This document shows positions 27,268 to 35,623 of a stretch of DNA of 64,000 bases, piece by piece. Source of the stretch: Dyella terrae (GTDB taxonomy: Bacteria > Pseudomonadota > Gammaproteobacteria > Xanthomonadales > Rhodanobacteraceae); NCBI RefSeq assembly GCF_022394535.1, contig NZ_CP089414.1, positions 3,224,001 through 3,288,000 on the forward strand. The letters run 5' to 3'. The first letter of the stretch is position 1. Each line of letters starts with the position of its first letter. The notes below the pieces were generated by a model. It worked only from the letters and a program-made list of their open reading frames with translations. It made no database searches and was not told where the DNA came from. A program made the position numbers and the translations under genes.

Positions 27268-27495
27268 TCAATCGGTCAACGCAACACCTCGACACTGTGA
27301 CAGGAGAAGGCCCGTTGCGATTGGATACGGAGCCCAGTTCAATGGCTCGAAGGCCAGCAGACGGAAGGTGCCTCAATTCAAGGTGTGATTCGACTTATTG
27401 TAGGCCAGGATCGTTAGACGGGCCACGGGGATGGGCATAAGACGCTGAAATGTGTGGCAATGCGATTTGGCCAAAGTGTTGCGTTGACCGGTTGA
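27268..27495 (+). repeat. 228-bp element with 20-bp inverted ends (MITE-like)
   Basis: TCAATCGGTCAACGCAACAC at 27268-27287 is inverted at 27476-27495 (GTGTTGCGTTGACCGGTTGA), 19 of 20 matching. No plausible protein is encoded between. A half-copy of the 24-bp palindrome (GTCCGCTTTCGAC at 27248-27260) touches its left side. It resembles a non-autonomous element whose ends would be cut by a transposase elsewhere; I cannot name the parent IS. Confidence 0.6.
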
Positions 27496-27718
27496 AACGG
27501 CAACCCAGACCGGACATAAACGAGGAGCAACGGAGAGGGCTGGTGATGTCGTCCGGGCGATCTGGACAAGCTGGATCCAAGCTTGCGCTGAAGGTCCGGG
27601 ATGGGTGCTGGGATCACATCTCTACCCCGAGCGAGATGCCCCCAAAGGCTGTTGATCCTGAACTGGGCGCATAGTTGCACTGTCTGGCCACCAACACCTG
27701 AGAAAGGATCAATTCATC

Positions 27719-28390
27719 ATGATGAGATCGCATTCTCCACAGAGGCACTGGATACGCGCATTCGCCGTGACTGCGGCGCTATTGCTAACGGTATACATCC
27801 CGACGTTTGCCCTGGTCGCCAACCTGCATCTTCCTATGGCAAATGCTATCCCGGTGATCATCGTAGTGAGCACGATGATTGCGCTGTCGCTGATGTGGGC
27901 GCTGCGCCACTCCTCCATGGCACTGAATCTCGCCAACTTTGGATTCCGCTGGTGCCGTTGGCAAAGCGCGATCGTGGCCGTGTTGATCGCTGTGCCGCTC
28001 GCATGGCTTGTCAATACGTTGCTGACATTCGCCCATGAGCCCGGCCCCTTGGCGGGCGTTGTTCTCACACCGTCCATCGCGTGGATCTACTTTGGATTGG
28101 GATCGCCACTGCAGGAAGAGCTGATATTCCGAGGACTGCTGCAGACGACATTTGCTCACAGCCTCACCAACCCCGTTCCCGTGATGGCACAGGCAAACAT
28201 CGCTGCACTGATCATCGCAGCTCTTCTATTCGCATCGGTTCATTTGGCAGTCGGCCCTTGGACCGCGGTAGCTGCGCTGGTTCTTGGCTTGCTGGCGGGC
28301 GAACTGCGGCGACGAAGCGGCAGCCTGATTCCAGCCGTTCTAGTCCACATCATTTTCAACATCCCGGGTTTACTTGCGGCCATGCCGTGA
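27719..28390 (+). CDS. CPBP family intramembrane metalloprotease
   Basis: A 223-residue membrane protein starting MMRSHSPQRHWIRAF at 27719 behind AAAGGA. About six helices are visible. The CPBP (Abi) active-site motifs are present: EELIFRG near residue 139, HLAVG near 177, and HIIFN near 212. In the family these Glu and His residues bind zinc, and members include CAAX-prenyl proteases and bacteriocin self-immunity proteins. A substrate cannot be assigned; no bacteriocin gene is beside it. Confidence 0.85.
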   Translation: MMRSHSPQRHWIRAFAVTAALLLTVYIPTFALVANLHLPMANAIPVIIVVSTMIALSLMWALRHSSMALNLANFGFRWCRWQSAIVAVLIAVPLAWLVNTLLTFAHEPGPLAGVVLTPSIAWIYFGLGSPLQEELIFRGLLQTTFAHSLTNPVPVMAQANIAALIIAALLFASVHLAVGPWTAVAALVLGLLAGELRRRSGSLIPAVLVHIIFNIPGLLAAMP

Positions 28391-28497
28391 GGCCAAAGTG
28401 CACTAAGCAGTGGTTGTCGAACTGACGCTCATGTTCGAGCATGTCCGTTTCTGGACTGGCACTATCGCTCGACTACTTGGCGGGGGTGGAGTCGCAT

Positions 28498-28854
28498 ATG
28501 TCCTTGTCTGGGGAGCGCTCGCTGCGATCACTTCGCGATGGGGGTGATTTCGACGGTTATGTTTTTCCGAGAACGATTTGTCCCGGGCAAACGCAGCTGT
28601 TCGACCTTACCCCAGATTTTGGGACCAAAGATTTTGCGGCAGCTATCGCATATCAGAAGCCGAGCGAAAGATGGGAATGTAGCTCCGTCTCTGGCGTGAG
28701 ATCCGATGGGCGTCGCATCAAGTTAACCAATTACGTGCCGCCGCCTCCTATGCCCTGGTTCTTCGGCTGGCTAGGGCTACTTCAGAATGTCCGCTTCCGC
28801 CCCGTAGCAGACCTTGGCGAAAGCGAAGACTGCTACCGTTACGGTCTCATTTAG
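28498..28854 (+). CDS. hypothetical protein ending in a repeat
   Basis: ATG 28498 with GGTGGAG upstream gives 118 residues; the frame is open from 28441. The body (PGQTQLFDLTPDFGTKDFAA and onward) is unknown, with a proline run (YVPPPPMPWFFGW). The last 22 residues (NVRFRPVADLGES...) are encoded by the dispersed palindrome copy 8, so the natural C terminus may have been replaced by repeat insertion. Weak call. Confidence 0.35.
   Translation: MSLSGERSLRSLRDGGDFDGYVFPRTICPGQTQLFDLTPDFGTKDFAAAIAYQKPSERWECSSVSGVRSDGRRIKLTNYVPPPPMPWFFGWLGLLQNVRFRPVADLGESEDCYRYGLI
28789..28812 (+). repeat. 24-bp dispersed palindrome, copy 8
   Basis: GTCCGCTTCCGCCCC followed by GTAGCAGAC; inside the 3' end of the preceding frame rather than after it. 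Confidence 0.7.
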
Positions 28855-28872
28855 CCTGCCTCCAGGACAAGT

Positions 28873-29757
28873 ATGATCGGTGCGTTGGTAGACAGTCTCT
28901 TAGCCCGTATTTCGGCGAGACGACGAGCGCGTATCCCCGGGATGGCTCGATCTTTCCGTTTTATCGATACGCCCGTGGGCACCGTGCGCGCCTATGACTC
29001 AGGAACAACGGGGCCGTGCGTCGTGATGGTTCCTGATGGTCCCAATGTCATCGAACATTACGATGCATTAATCCATCTTCTTTCGCGACAGTTGCGTGTC
29101 GTGTGTTTTGATATGCCAGGGTTTGGTTACTCTAGCCCCAATCATTCTTATGAGCATTTGTTGGATCAAGGTGCTCGTGCTGTCCTTGGCGTACTTGATG
29201 GCCTGGGTATAGCGAAAGCCACTTTGGCGTTTAGTTGCGCCAATGGTTTTTATGCTTTACGTGCTGCCAAGCTCTCGCCAGAGCGAGTTTCGCACCTGTT
29301 CCTATCACAGACTCCGTCGCTCACAGCCATGCATGCCTGGACAGCTCGCGTTATCCCCAGGCCATTGCGCATACCTGTCATTGGGCAAATCGCAGCGTGG
29401 CTTTTTCGCCAAAGGGCAGCCGCTAGTTGGTATGGCATGGCGCTTCCGAGGACGACAGATCCAACAGCTTTTCGAGAAAAGGCGTTGCACGCTCTTTCTA
29501 CTGGAGCGAACTTTTGCCTTGCCGGCGTGGTGCAAGGGTTGGCAAGAGAAAAGATGGCCTCGCTCTGCGGAACGACGACGCCCTGCACGATGATTTGGGG
29601 TGAGAAGGATCACTCTCACCGATGCACAGACCCAAAAACGCTACACGAATGCGTACCGCAAGCGGACATCGTGCATTTCCAAGATTGCGGGCACTTCCCA
29701 GACATTGAACAGCCCGAACGCTTTGCTGAGCTGCTTATCGACCGGGCGGCCCGATAG
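28873..29757 (+). CDS. alpha/beta hydrolase with Cys at the nucleophile position
   Basis: A 294-residue protein with the alpha/beta hydrolase order: VRAYDSGTTGPCVVMVPDGPN (oxyanion region), VVCFDMPGFGYSS near residue 76, nucleophile elbow AFSCANGFYAL near 120, acid in WGEKDHSHR near 241, and His in CGHFPDIEQPERF near 273. Aligned on the GFYAL turn, the nucleophile is Cys where most members have Ser, as in dienelactone hydrolase, although the adjacent Ser could serve. Substrate unknown. Lower GC than the flanking core genes suggests transfer. Confidence 0.8.
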   Translation: MIGALVDSLLARISARRRARIPGMARSFRFIDTPVGTVRAYDSGTTGPCVVMVPDGPNVIEHYDALIHLLSRQLRVVCFDMPGFGYSSPNHSYEHLLDQGARAVLGVLDGLGIAKATLAFSCANGFYALRAAKLSPERVSHLFLSQTPSLTAMHAWTARVIPRPLRIPVIGQIAAWLFRQRAAASWYGMALPRTTDPTAFREKALHALSTGANFCLAGVVQGLAREKMASLCGTTTPCTMIWGEKDHSHRCTDPKTLHECVPQADIVHFQDCGHFPDIEQPERFAELLIDRAAR

Positions 29758-29826
29758 CCATTCGCCCTCATTCTTTTCACTTCTTGTCGCTGGCAAATGT
29801 CGTGATAGAAGCGGCATGCTTGGAAC

Positions 29827-29850
29827 GCCCGCATTTGACCCGAAGCAGAC
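29827..29850 (+). repeat. 24-bp dispersed palindrome, copy 9
   Basis: GCCCGCATTTGACCC followed by GAAGCAGAC, a degenerate left half; 70 bases after the hydrolase stop. Confidence 0.6.
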
Positions 29851-29894
29851 CCTTCATAGACGGGCTTGATCTATCACCGCCGGCCAAATGACTT

Positions 29895-30317
29895 ATGACT
29901 AGAATGAAAAGACCCGAAGATGCGCCAGGTGCATTCCAGGCCGCTTGGAACGCTCACGACATGACTGCTCTCGGAAGCCTGTTCGATGAAGACGCGACGT
30001 TTGTAAATCGCTTCGGTCACTATGTCCAAGGCATCAATGAGATTGTGGCGCTCCACGCGCCCATTCACGAAACAATCTATCGCGACTCCACTTTAGAAAA
30101 TGAGCTTATCGATGTCGCTCACATTGCCGACGGGGCGGTGGTCATACATTTTTGGAGTCGCCTTGCAGCCGGTGTCGCCCACCCGGCGGGACCACATACA
30201 GTGGATACGCTGATCCTCGCGGTATTGGCGAAACAGGGCGAGATCTGGCGCATTCGAGCGCTCGAGAATGTGACTCTAACCAACCCGCGGACTGGGGAGC
30301 CGATCTTGCGCGGTTAA
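29895..30317 (+). CDS. SnoaL-like (SgcJ/EcaC-type) protein
   Basis: A 140-residue cystatin-like cone fold protein: AFQAAWNAHDMTALGSLFDED near residue 13, FVNRFGHYVQGINEIVALH near 36, and C-terminal VLAKQGEIWRIRALENVTL. This is the NTF2/SnoaL superfamily pattern of DUF4440-type small enzymes or binding proteins. The role is unknown. It starts at ATG 29895 with no strong ribosome site. Confidence 0.75.
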   Translation: MTRMKRPEDAPGAFQAAWNAHDMTALGSLFDEDATFVNRFGHYVQGINEIVALHAPIHETIYRDSTLENELIDVAHIADGAVVIHFWSRLAAGVAHPAGPHTVDTLILAVLAKQGEIWRIRALENVTLTNPRTGEPILRG

Positions 30318-30473
30318 TGCAACCTCGCAACGTTGGTACATGATGACCACGATGCCTGACACTTCATTGGCGGCGGAGGGTTTCTCTGCCGCGTTGGAGC
30401 GCACATTTGCCCGAGCAGCCCGAGCGGACAGGTGAAGTGATATATCAAGCAGCGCCCCGCCGATAGCTAGGGC

Positions 30474-30710
30474 TCAGTATCCGCCGGCCCAGGTATCCTC
30501 AATGTCGTTCTTGACCGCGATCCGCAGGTCGGCGTCGGACAGTTTCAATATGCCGACAAGTGTTCCATGGCGTATGCCTCTGGAGATGCCATTCCGTTGA
30601 AAGGTCGCCGACCAACGGACGCCATCGTTCGCGACGCCACCGTATCTGGCGCTGTAAATGTAGCCATCACGGGTCAAGCCAACGACGTCAATCATGGTCA
30701 CGCCATCCAT
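30474..30710 (-). CDS. hypothetical protein
   Basis: A 78-residue frame starting MDGVTMIDVVGLTRDGYIYS at 30710, ending EDTWAGGY. Composition is soluble and beta-rich. No ribosome site, family or partner is recognised. It is kept as a weak call because the opposite-strand frames here are less protein-like. Confidence 0.3.
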   Translation of the reverse strand: MDGVTMIDVVGLTRDGYIYSARYGGVANDGVRWSATFQRNGISRGIRHGTLVGILKLSDADLRIAVKNDIEDTWAGGY

Positions 30711-31101
30711 ATGGGGTCCGCCGCTTCACCCTACTCCATCATTGGTATCGAAGCGTGAGTTTTTCCGGGGCTTTAGCGCGTGGTCTGGAGTTGATGGCTG
30801 GCGCATCTACGTTAACGGCGCTCCCGTCCTTTCAACCTCACTGCCTAGATTCTGGTTCGGTCCTTCGAGACCGCACAGGGAAGGAATCCAATGAATGGGT
30901 GACCAAAAAATGGGCTTTCATGCTGCCGCTCACTCTCATGGCAGACATGGCCATTCACACGAGACCGATCACCTCCATCTACCTGCCGGAAGGGGAGTTC
31001 GCCGCTCTGGCCGCGACACTGATCTGTGAAGAGTCGACAGCCTGAGTCACATTCGAGAACATAATGCGGCGACCATCCATGGCCTACCAGGGAGAGCGAA
31101 C
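30711..31101. other. stretch with no convincing gene
   Basis: An open + frame from 30560 to 31045 is overlapped by the minus-strand frame and shows no family pattern. Its end (MLPLTLMADMAIHTRPITSI from 30932) could be a remnant or a small ORF. A GGGAGAG ribosome site for the next gene lies at 31090-31096. Confidence 0.4.
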
Positions 31102-31413
31102 GTGATCGTTGAGTACATCCGTTACAAGTTGCCTCCGACGACCTGCGCTGCCTTTGAAGCAGATTATGCGCGTGCCGCCTCTAGCCTCGCGGCCAGTCCA
31201 TTCTGCCTTGGCTATGAATTGAGCCGATGCATCGATGAAGCTGGCACGTATGTGCTTCGTATCCGCTGGACCTCGGCGGAAGATCATATGCAAGGGTTTC
31301 GCCGCAGCGAACATTTTCCGCCCTTTTTAGCCGCCATACGGCCGTACGTGCCTCTTATCGATGAAATGCGTCACTACGAACTCACTGGCGTAGCTGGCGG
31401 CGTTTCCGATTGA
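31102..31413 (+). CDS. antibiotic biosynthesis monooxygenase (ABM) domain protein
   Basis: A 103-residue ferredoxin-like protein starting at GTG 31102 behind GGGAGAG. The pattern MIVEYIRYKLPPTTCAAFEA, then CLGYELSRCIDEAGTYVLRI and HFPPFLAAIRPYV, matches the ABM superfamily of cofactor-free monooxygenases and heme- or quinol-acting relatives. It is the last of the accessory + genes before a gene-poor stretch. Confidence 0.75.
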   Translation: MIVEYIRYKLPPTTCAAFEADYARAASSLAASPFCLGYELSRCIDEAGTYVLRIRWTSAEDHMQGFRRSEHFPPFLAAIRPYVPLIDEMRHYELTGVAGGVSD

Positions 31414-31817
31414 GTGTGTATGAGCGGCGCCGTGGTTCATGGTGGTGGAACGTTAGCGAATCCAAGACATGGGTTCGGTCTTTCGGCTGATAGGGATGCG
31501 CACTGCGCTGGCTTCGCGGGTATCCGCACTGGAACCGAAGCGATGCTGAGGACTCCTCATCCGTCCTCGGCATCGAGTGCCAGACGGGAAGCGACCTTAC
31601 GTTTCCCATGATCAGGAGCAGATTTTGGAGAAAGTTTTTGCGCCAGGCGCGAAGTGATCTCTCGTTAGATGAACAAGCCCCGTTCTGCTTGCTTCTTCTG
31701 ACTGCTTCGGATCAAGGGAACCCTGAGTGAGATAACCTGTCTACTCAGAATAGTCGCAACGCGCACTGACGCCACGCGGATGTTTCTTGTGGGTCATTGG
31801 CTTGAATTAGGGGTGTC
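31414..31817. other. intergenic stretch without recognised features
   Basis: Frames here are short and unlike proteins. No tRNA, terminator with a T tract or repeat family member is seen. It presumably holds the promoter of the gene at 31818. Confidence 0.4.
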
Positions 31818-32903
31818 ATGGCGCGTTTGGGGCAGGTCCGACATCGACAGGAGGGGGATAGTGCACGCGGCCTGGCATTACTCGATAGCGAAACACGCGA
31901 GACGTTGGGTCGCAGGCGTTGGCGCCAGCCGCCACTAACACGCGCCGCGCTGGCGCTAGCGCTGAGCTTGGTATTGGTCCTGCACGTACTGTTCGTGCTG
32001 GCACTGTGGTACGAGATGAAGCCGAAGCCGCTGCAACTGGCGGTGACGAAGACCGATATCAGTCAGGCGTTGATCGTGCGTCTGATCGATCATCGCAGCG
32101 AGCCGCACCCCGCGCAGGCACCTGAACCGCCTGAACTGCCCGCTCCGCCCCAAAAATCGGCTCCTCCGCGGCAAGTGTTGGTTCCCCGCGTTAGCCCAGT
32201 GACGCAAGAGAAGCCCCGTCGTGATGCCATGGTCGTGCAGGATCATGCAGCGGCACCTGCGCCAGCGACTTCCGTGGCTACGCCTTCCGCCGTAAGTTTG
32301 TTCGGGAAAGATGGTTCTATCCGACTGCCATCAGCGACGGGAACCACCCCGGCAACAGCAAGCACAGATACCGGGCAGGCCAAGCCTGCGGATGATCGTC
32401 AGATCATGCAGCACGACAGCAACCGGATGCATTACAAGGCCACCCGTTTCGAGAAGTATTTTCCGCCACCGAACGAGACTGCCGGTGGTGCGGTGGGGCG
32501 CCATATAGGCGACGCGATCAAAGATATCGTCAAAAGCACTTGCGACCCCACCAAGAGAAGTACAGCTACCAACTTGCTGTGCGGCGTACCTCCTGTACCA
32601 CCTTCGCCCATGAATAAGGATGAGCGCCTCAACCTGCCGCCGCATCCTCTGGCCGACAATCCGAACCCTCCCGCGGTGCCGCCACTTTCAAGCTGTATTG
32701 CCGAGTACAAAGATGGCAAGCCGCTGTCGTACGGCTGCCCGATAGACACGCCTGATCTGGCCTTCAAGGCGGAGATGCGAGAGTGCATTGATCTTTATCG
32801 AGCGGGTAAGCGCCTCAAGACATGGTGCCCTCTGGATACGCCCAAGCGCGCGGCAGCGGAGTCGCCGCAGCCGGCGGATGCTTCGAGCGTTGGGGCGCAC
32901 TGA
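31818..32903 (+). CDS. membrane-anchored Pro-rich protein (TonB-like layout)
   Basis: A 361-residue protein with a 50-residue basic cytoplasmic N terminus and one membrane helix near residues 44-66 (LALALSLVLVLHVLFVLALW). A long Pro/Ala-rich stretch follows (HPAQAPEPPELPAPPQKS), then a Cys-containing C-terminal domain (PLSYGCPIDTPDLAFKAEM, KTWCPLDTP). The layout resembles TonB or energy-transducing proteins, but the TonB C-terminal motif is absent. Likely periplasmic; function unknown. It converges with the HipA-like gene six bases away. Confidence 0.65.
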   Translation: MARLGQVRHRQEGDSARGLALLDSETRETLGRRRWRQPPLTRAALALALSLVLVLHVLFVLALWYEMKPKPLQLAVTKTDISQALIVRLIDHRSEPHPAQAPEPPELPAPPQKSAPPRQVLVPRVSPVTQEKPRRDAMVVQDHAAAPAPATSVATPSAVSLFGKDGSIRLPSATGTTPATASTDTGQAKPADDRQIMQHDSNRMHYKATRFEKYFPPPNETAGGAVGRHIGDAIKDIVKSTCDPTKRSTATNLLCGVPPVPPSPMNKDERLNLPPHPLADNPNPPAVPPLSSCIAEYKDGKPLSYGCPIDTPDLAFKAEMRECIDLYRAGKRLKTWCPLDTPKRAAAESPQPADASSVGAH

Positions 32904-32909
32904 GCAAGG

Positions 32910-34268
32910 TCAGTCCGTTGCCAGCGCTTCTCGTATTTGTCTCGCCCGCTCCGCCGACCATTGGCGCCACCCCTCGGTGGCCAGCTCCTGCCGGGAGGTC
33001 TCTTCCCAGATCTCGGCAGCGATCAGCATGGCGTCGATATCGCTGGTCTTGAATAAAGGTTGCGGTGCCAACGCCGGCACGACGTTCTGTGCGCCTACGG
33101 GCACCCATCGCATGGGCGTCATGTCGTAAACCGGCGCCACCTGAAGTGGGTGGGGCCAGCCATCGCCGACGATGAAACTCAGGTTGCCCATGTGCATGTC
33201 GGTATTGAGCAGCAACTGGCCGATGGTGGCGATGTGGCGCACATTGGCGACGTCCTCCGGGCGGAGCGCACCCCGCCTTTCCAGGTGTTCCACCGCTTGG
33301 ATCCAGCCGTTGGGTGGCCCCTGGTAGTGGTAGCTGGTGGCCAGCGCGCGCAGGGACACCATGCCCCGGCGGCCATGTGCGCCGATACGATCGAAGCGCG
33401 TCGTTTCCAGCCACATGCGATCGTCATGCACCCAGAACTCAGTGGCTGCCGAGTCCAGCCCGTGGATGGCCATGACCTGCTGCGCCATGGCTTCGGTGAG
33501 CATGATGTCTCCCCAGCGTCGCGCCGCCGGGTCGTCTGTCATGCGGGGGGAGAACTTCACCAGCACGGGGCGCTGTCGATCGCTTTCCGCAACGATCGCA
33601 GTGAACTTGGGCTGCTCGCCGTCTGCCGAGGCGCCCACCATGACGCCGTCGAGCACGAGGTCGGCACGCTTGGCGTACTCCGCTTTGCGATCACCGATGG
33701 CGACCACGCTGTTCTCCACGTCATGGAACGGGCCTAGCGACAGGTTGCCCCGCCAGTCCCACGGCACTTGCTGCGCAGCGGTGAGGATCTGGTCGTCCGT
33801 CCAGGACTGGATGTCCAAGGACCAGCCATGCGCGTCGGCGTGTTCGCGCACCCATGCACGACCGAGGAAGCCCGCGGGCCGAAACGCATCCATGAACCAG
33901 GGAAGGCCCTGGTAGACCGGCAGGGTTTCGCTGAGTTGGGAGAGCCGTGCCCACCGCTGTTCGGTGCCGCTGGCATCCCAGGTCCACTGGCTGGCTTCAA
34001 GCGCCAGGAGATGGCCGAGGAAAACATCAGCCCCCCCCCCTCGTTGCGCATGTAGACCGGCGACGGGAGCCTCTCGGGTCGGGCAAGCGCATATCCGCGG
34101 TTACGCCTGGATCCGAGGCGAACGAGGTTTGGGGTGTCGCTCAAGGCGCGCTGGAAGCTGCGCTCGCTGCCGAACTCGTTTTGGACCTTCTTGTATAGGT
34201 CTTGGGAGGACAGAGCCCCCCCAGCGGGCCAGGGTGGCGGCGATCGGCGATGTTCGTGGCTGATTCAC
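32910..34268 (-). CDS. YjjJ/HipA-type kinase with N-terminal winged helix, two homopolymer frameshifts
   Basis: The intact 3' part (ATG 33893, 327 residues) shows GLPWF-MDAFRPAGFLGRAW, PGNL-like WRGNLSLGP, SADGEQPKFTAIV and VLVKFSPRM (P loop and ATP lysine), TDMHMGNLSF (catalytic) and VYDMTPM, the HipA kinase core. Upstream, reading C10 at 34031-34040 as 8 or 11 and C7 at 34216-34222 as 6 restores one frame back to GTG 34268. That adds a winged-helix segment (TLARWGALSSQDLYKK) and FLGHLLALEASQW. The whole then matches YjjJ-like HipA proteins, which carry their own DNA-binding domain and lack a separate HipB. As written it would be a truncated kinase. Confidence 0.75.
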
Positions 34269-34457
34269 TGGCGGAATTGACCCACATTTATTCTGTTGTA
34301 AATCTGAAGCTTACGCGCTATTTGGCGGATATCTTTCGATACACAACTTATTTATTCAGTGTTTATTTATAAAAAGAACACCTTCACCTGGCGGAATACT
34401 TCGAGTTAATTTCCTTTTCAATCAAATCATTACGTCGTATTTGGCGAATATGATCGA
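34269..34457. promoter_or_regulatory. four repeated TTTGGCGGATA-like motifs upstream of the HipA-like gene
   Basis: TGGCGGAATT (34269), TTTGGCGGATAT (34321), TGGCGGAATACTTCG (34389) and TTTGGCGAATATGATCG (34440) recur in the same direction at intervals of 53-66 bases, inside an AT-rich island unlike its surroundings. The spacing is near five to six helical turns. They could be operators for the winged-helix domain of the adjacent kinase. Inference only. Confidence 0.4.
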
Positions 34458-34535
34458 CGCCAACCAAAGAAAATTCAGCCTCTGTTTATAAAAAAAGCTA
34501 GCCCGCGCAGCGGCAAGGCGCTGTGGCGGTTGTTG

Positions 34536-35264
34536 CTAGACCTTGAACGACGGCGCCCGCGCCAGCGCCCAGACATCCACCCGTTGCACACCCGCTCGCT
34601 TCAGCATGCGCGCGCACTCCATGAGTGTTGCGCCGGTGGTCATGACGTCATCAAGCAGGACGACGTGTGCCGGCCATGCGGTGTGTTCCCGTGTGATGAA
34701 GGCGCCACGCACGTTACGGCGACGCGCCACGGCGCCGAGCTCGGTCTGTGCCGCCGTGGGGCGCTGGCGAAACAGCACGTTGAAACGTGAGGTGAGGCCA
34801 AGGTGTTTCGCCAGAGGTCGAGCCAGCTCCCGTGCCTGGTTGTAACCACGCTCGCGCAGGCGCCCGACATGCAGCGGCACAGGCACGATCCACACGGGAA
34901 GTTCGGTAGGCGGCGGCTCACGCAGCCATAGCGACGAGAGCACGCGGCCGCACGCCAGATTCGCACTGAACTTGAAGCGCGATTCCAGCCGGTCCAGTGG
35001 CCACGCGTAACGGAATGGCACCCACGCCGTGTCCCACGGTGGTGGGCGGCGCTGGCACCGCCCGCAAAGTGCGGTGGGTTCGGGCAAAGGCAGGGCACAA
35101 CGGGCGCAACAGGTGCGGTTGCGCGGGAGTTCGCGGGCACAGTCGCGGCAGAGATCCAGACCGTCGTTGCCGGCGACACCGCAGAGCAGGCATCGGCAAG
35201 GCAAAACGAAGCGTTGCAGTGAGGCGGCCAGGGGCCGCGCAAGGGAAAGCGCGTCCATGCGCAT
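34536..35264 (-). CDS. comF: ComF family phosphoribosyltransferase-like protein
   Basis: A 242-residue protein with two Cys clusters near the N terminus (CRCLLCG, CRDCARELP, CCARCALPLP, CGRCQRR), probably zinc-binding. The PRPP-binding motif VVLLDDVMTTGATL lies near residue 200. ComF is needed for uptake of transforming DNA in naturally competent bacteria, acting with the cytoplasmic ATPase and PriA in single-strand handling. ATG 35264 is chosen; ATG 35258 and TTG 35276 are alternatives. It lies directly behind a small membrane protein gene and divergent from bioB. Confidence 0.88.
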   Translation of the reverse strand: MRMDALSLARPLAASLQRFVLPCRCLLCGVAGNDGLDLCRDCARELPRNRTCCARCALPLPEPTALCGRCQRRPPPWDTAWVPFRYAWPLDRLESRFKFSANLACGRVLSSLWLREPPPTELPVWIVPVPLHVGRLRERGYNQARELARPLAKHLGLTSRFNVLFRQRPTAAQTELGAVARRRNVRGAFITREHTAWPAHVVLLDDVMTTGATLMECARMLKRAGVQRVDVWALARAPSFKV

Positions 35265-35272
35265 AGCTCGCG

Positions 35273-35479
35273 TCAACTTTCCGGCTTATGGGTAGCGGCG
35301 TCCAGGCAAGCCCACAGATGGATGATCCAGCCCATCTTGACGATCCAAAGGATCGCTGCGAGCACAACCATTACCAACGCGATCCACGGGCGTCGCTGGA
35401 GAACTTGCCCAAGTCCGGGGATGAGCAAGCTGCAGATGGCGGCTGGCACTGACCGAATGCCAGCTTGTCCTGCATTCAT
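35273..35479 (-). CDS. 68-residue membrane protein
   Basis: Starts [20 protein letters not shown] at 35479. It has a glycine-rich [11 protein letters not shown] loop between two hydrophobic segments, then [21 protein letters not shown]. The layout resembles small TM2 or DUF5683-type proteins. Its stop at 35273 is close to the comF start, so the two may be co-transcribed. Confidence 0.6.
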   Translation of the reverse strand: MNAGQAGIRSVPAAICSLLIPGLGQVLQRRPWIALVMVVLAAILWIVKMGWIIHLWACLDAATHKPES

Positions 35480-35539
35480 GCTGGTAACTCCTCAGGAGCG
35501 AATGGCCCGATGGTAACGGCAGCCATACGTTCGCGCATC

Positions 35540-35569
35540 GTCAACCAACACCAATCATTCAAAGTTGAC
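35540..35569 (+). promoter_or_regulatory. candidate BirA operator before bioB
   Basis: GTCAAC (35540-35545) and GTTGAC (35564-35569) are inverted half-sites 18 bases apart, 55 bases before bioB. BirA boxes in proteobacteria are TTGTAAACC, 14-16 bases, GGTTTACAA; the spacing fits and the half-sites agree in part. The identification is inference. Confidence 0.4.
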
Positions 35570-35623
35570 AAGAAAGGCGCCGCTGTCAGACTGTCGCGCA
35601 TCCCCAACCCCAGAGCTGTCGCC

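Noticed and set aside
22183..29850. Palindromes as integron attC sites
   Set aside because: The 24-bp units lack the GTTRRRY and RYYYAAC ends and the 57-141 bp length of attC, and no integrase is in the window.
22183..29850. CRISPR array
   Set aside because: Copies are hundreds to thousands of bases apart with genes between, not at regular 30-40-base spacers, and no cas gene is present.
30560..31045. 161-residue + frame
   Set aside because: There is no family resemblance or ribosome site, and it overlaps another weak frame on the other strand.
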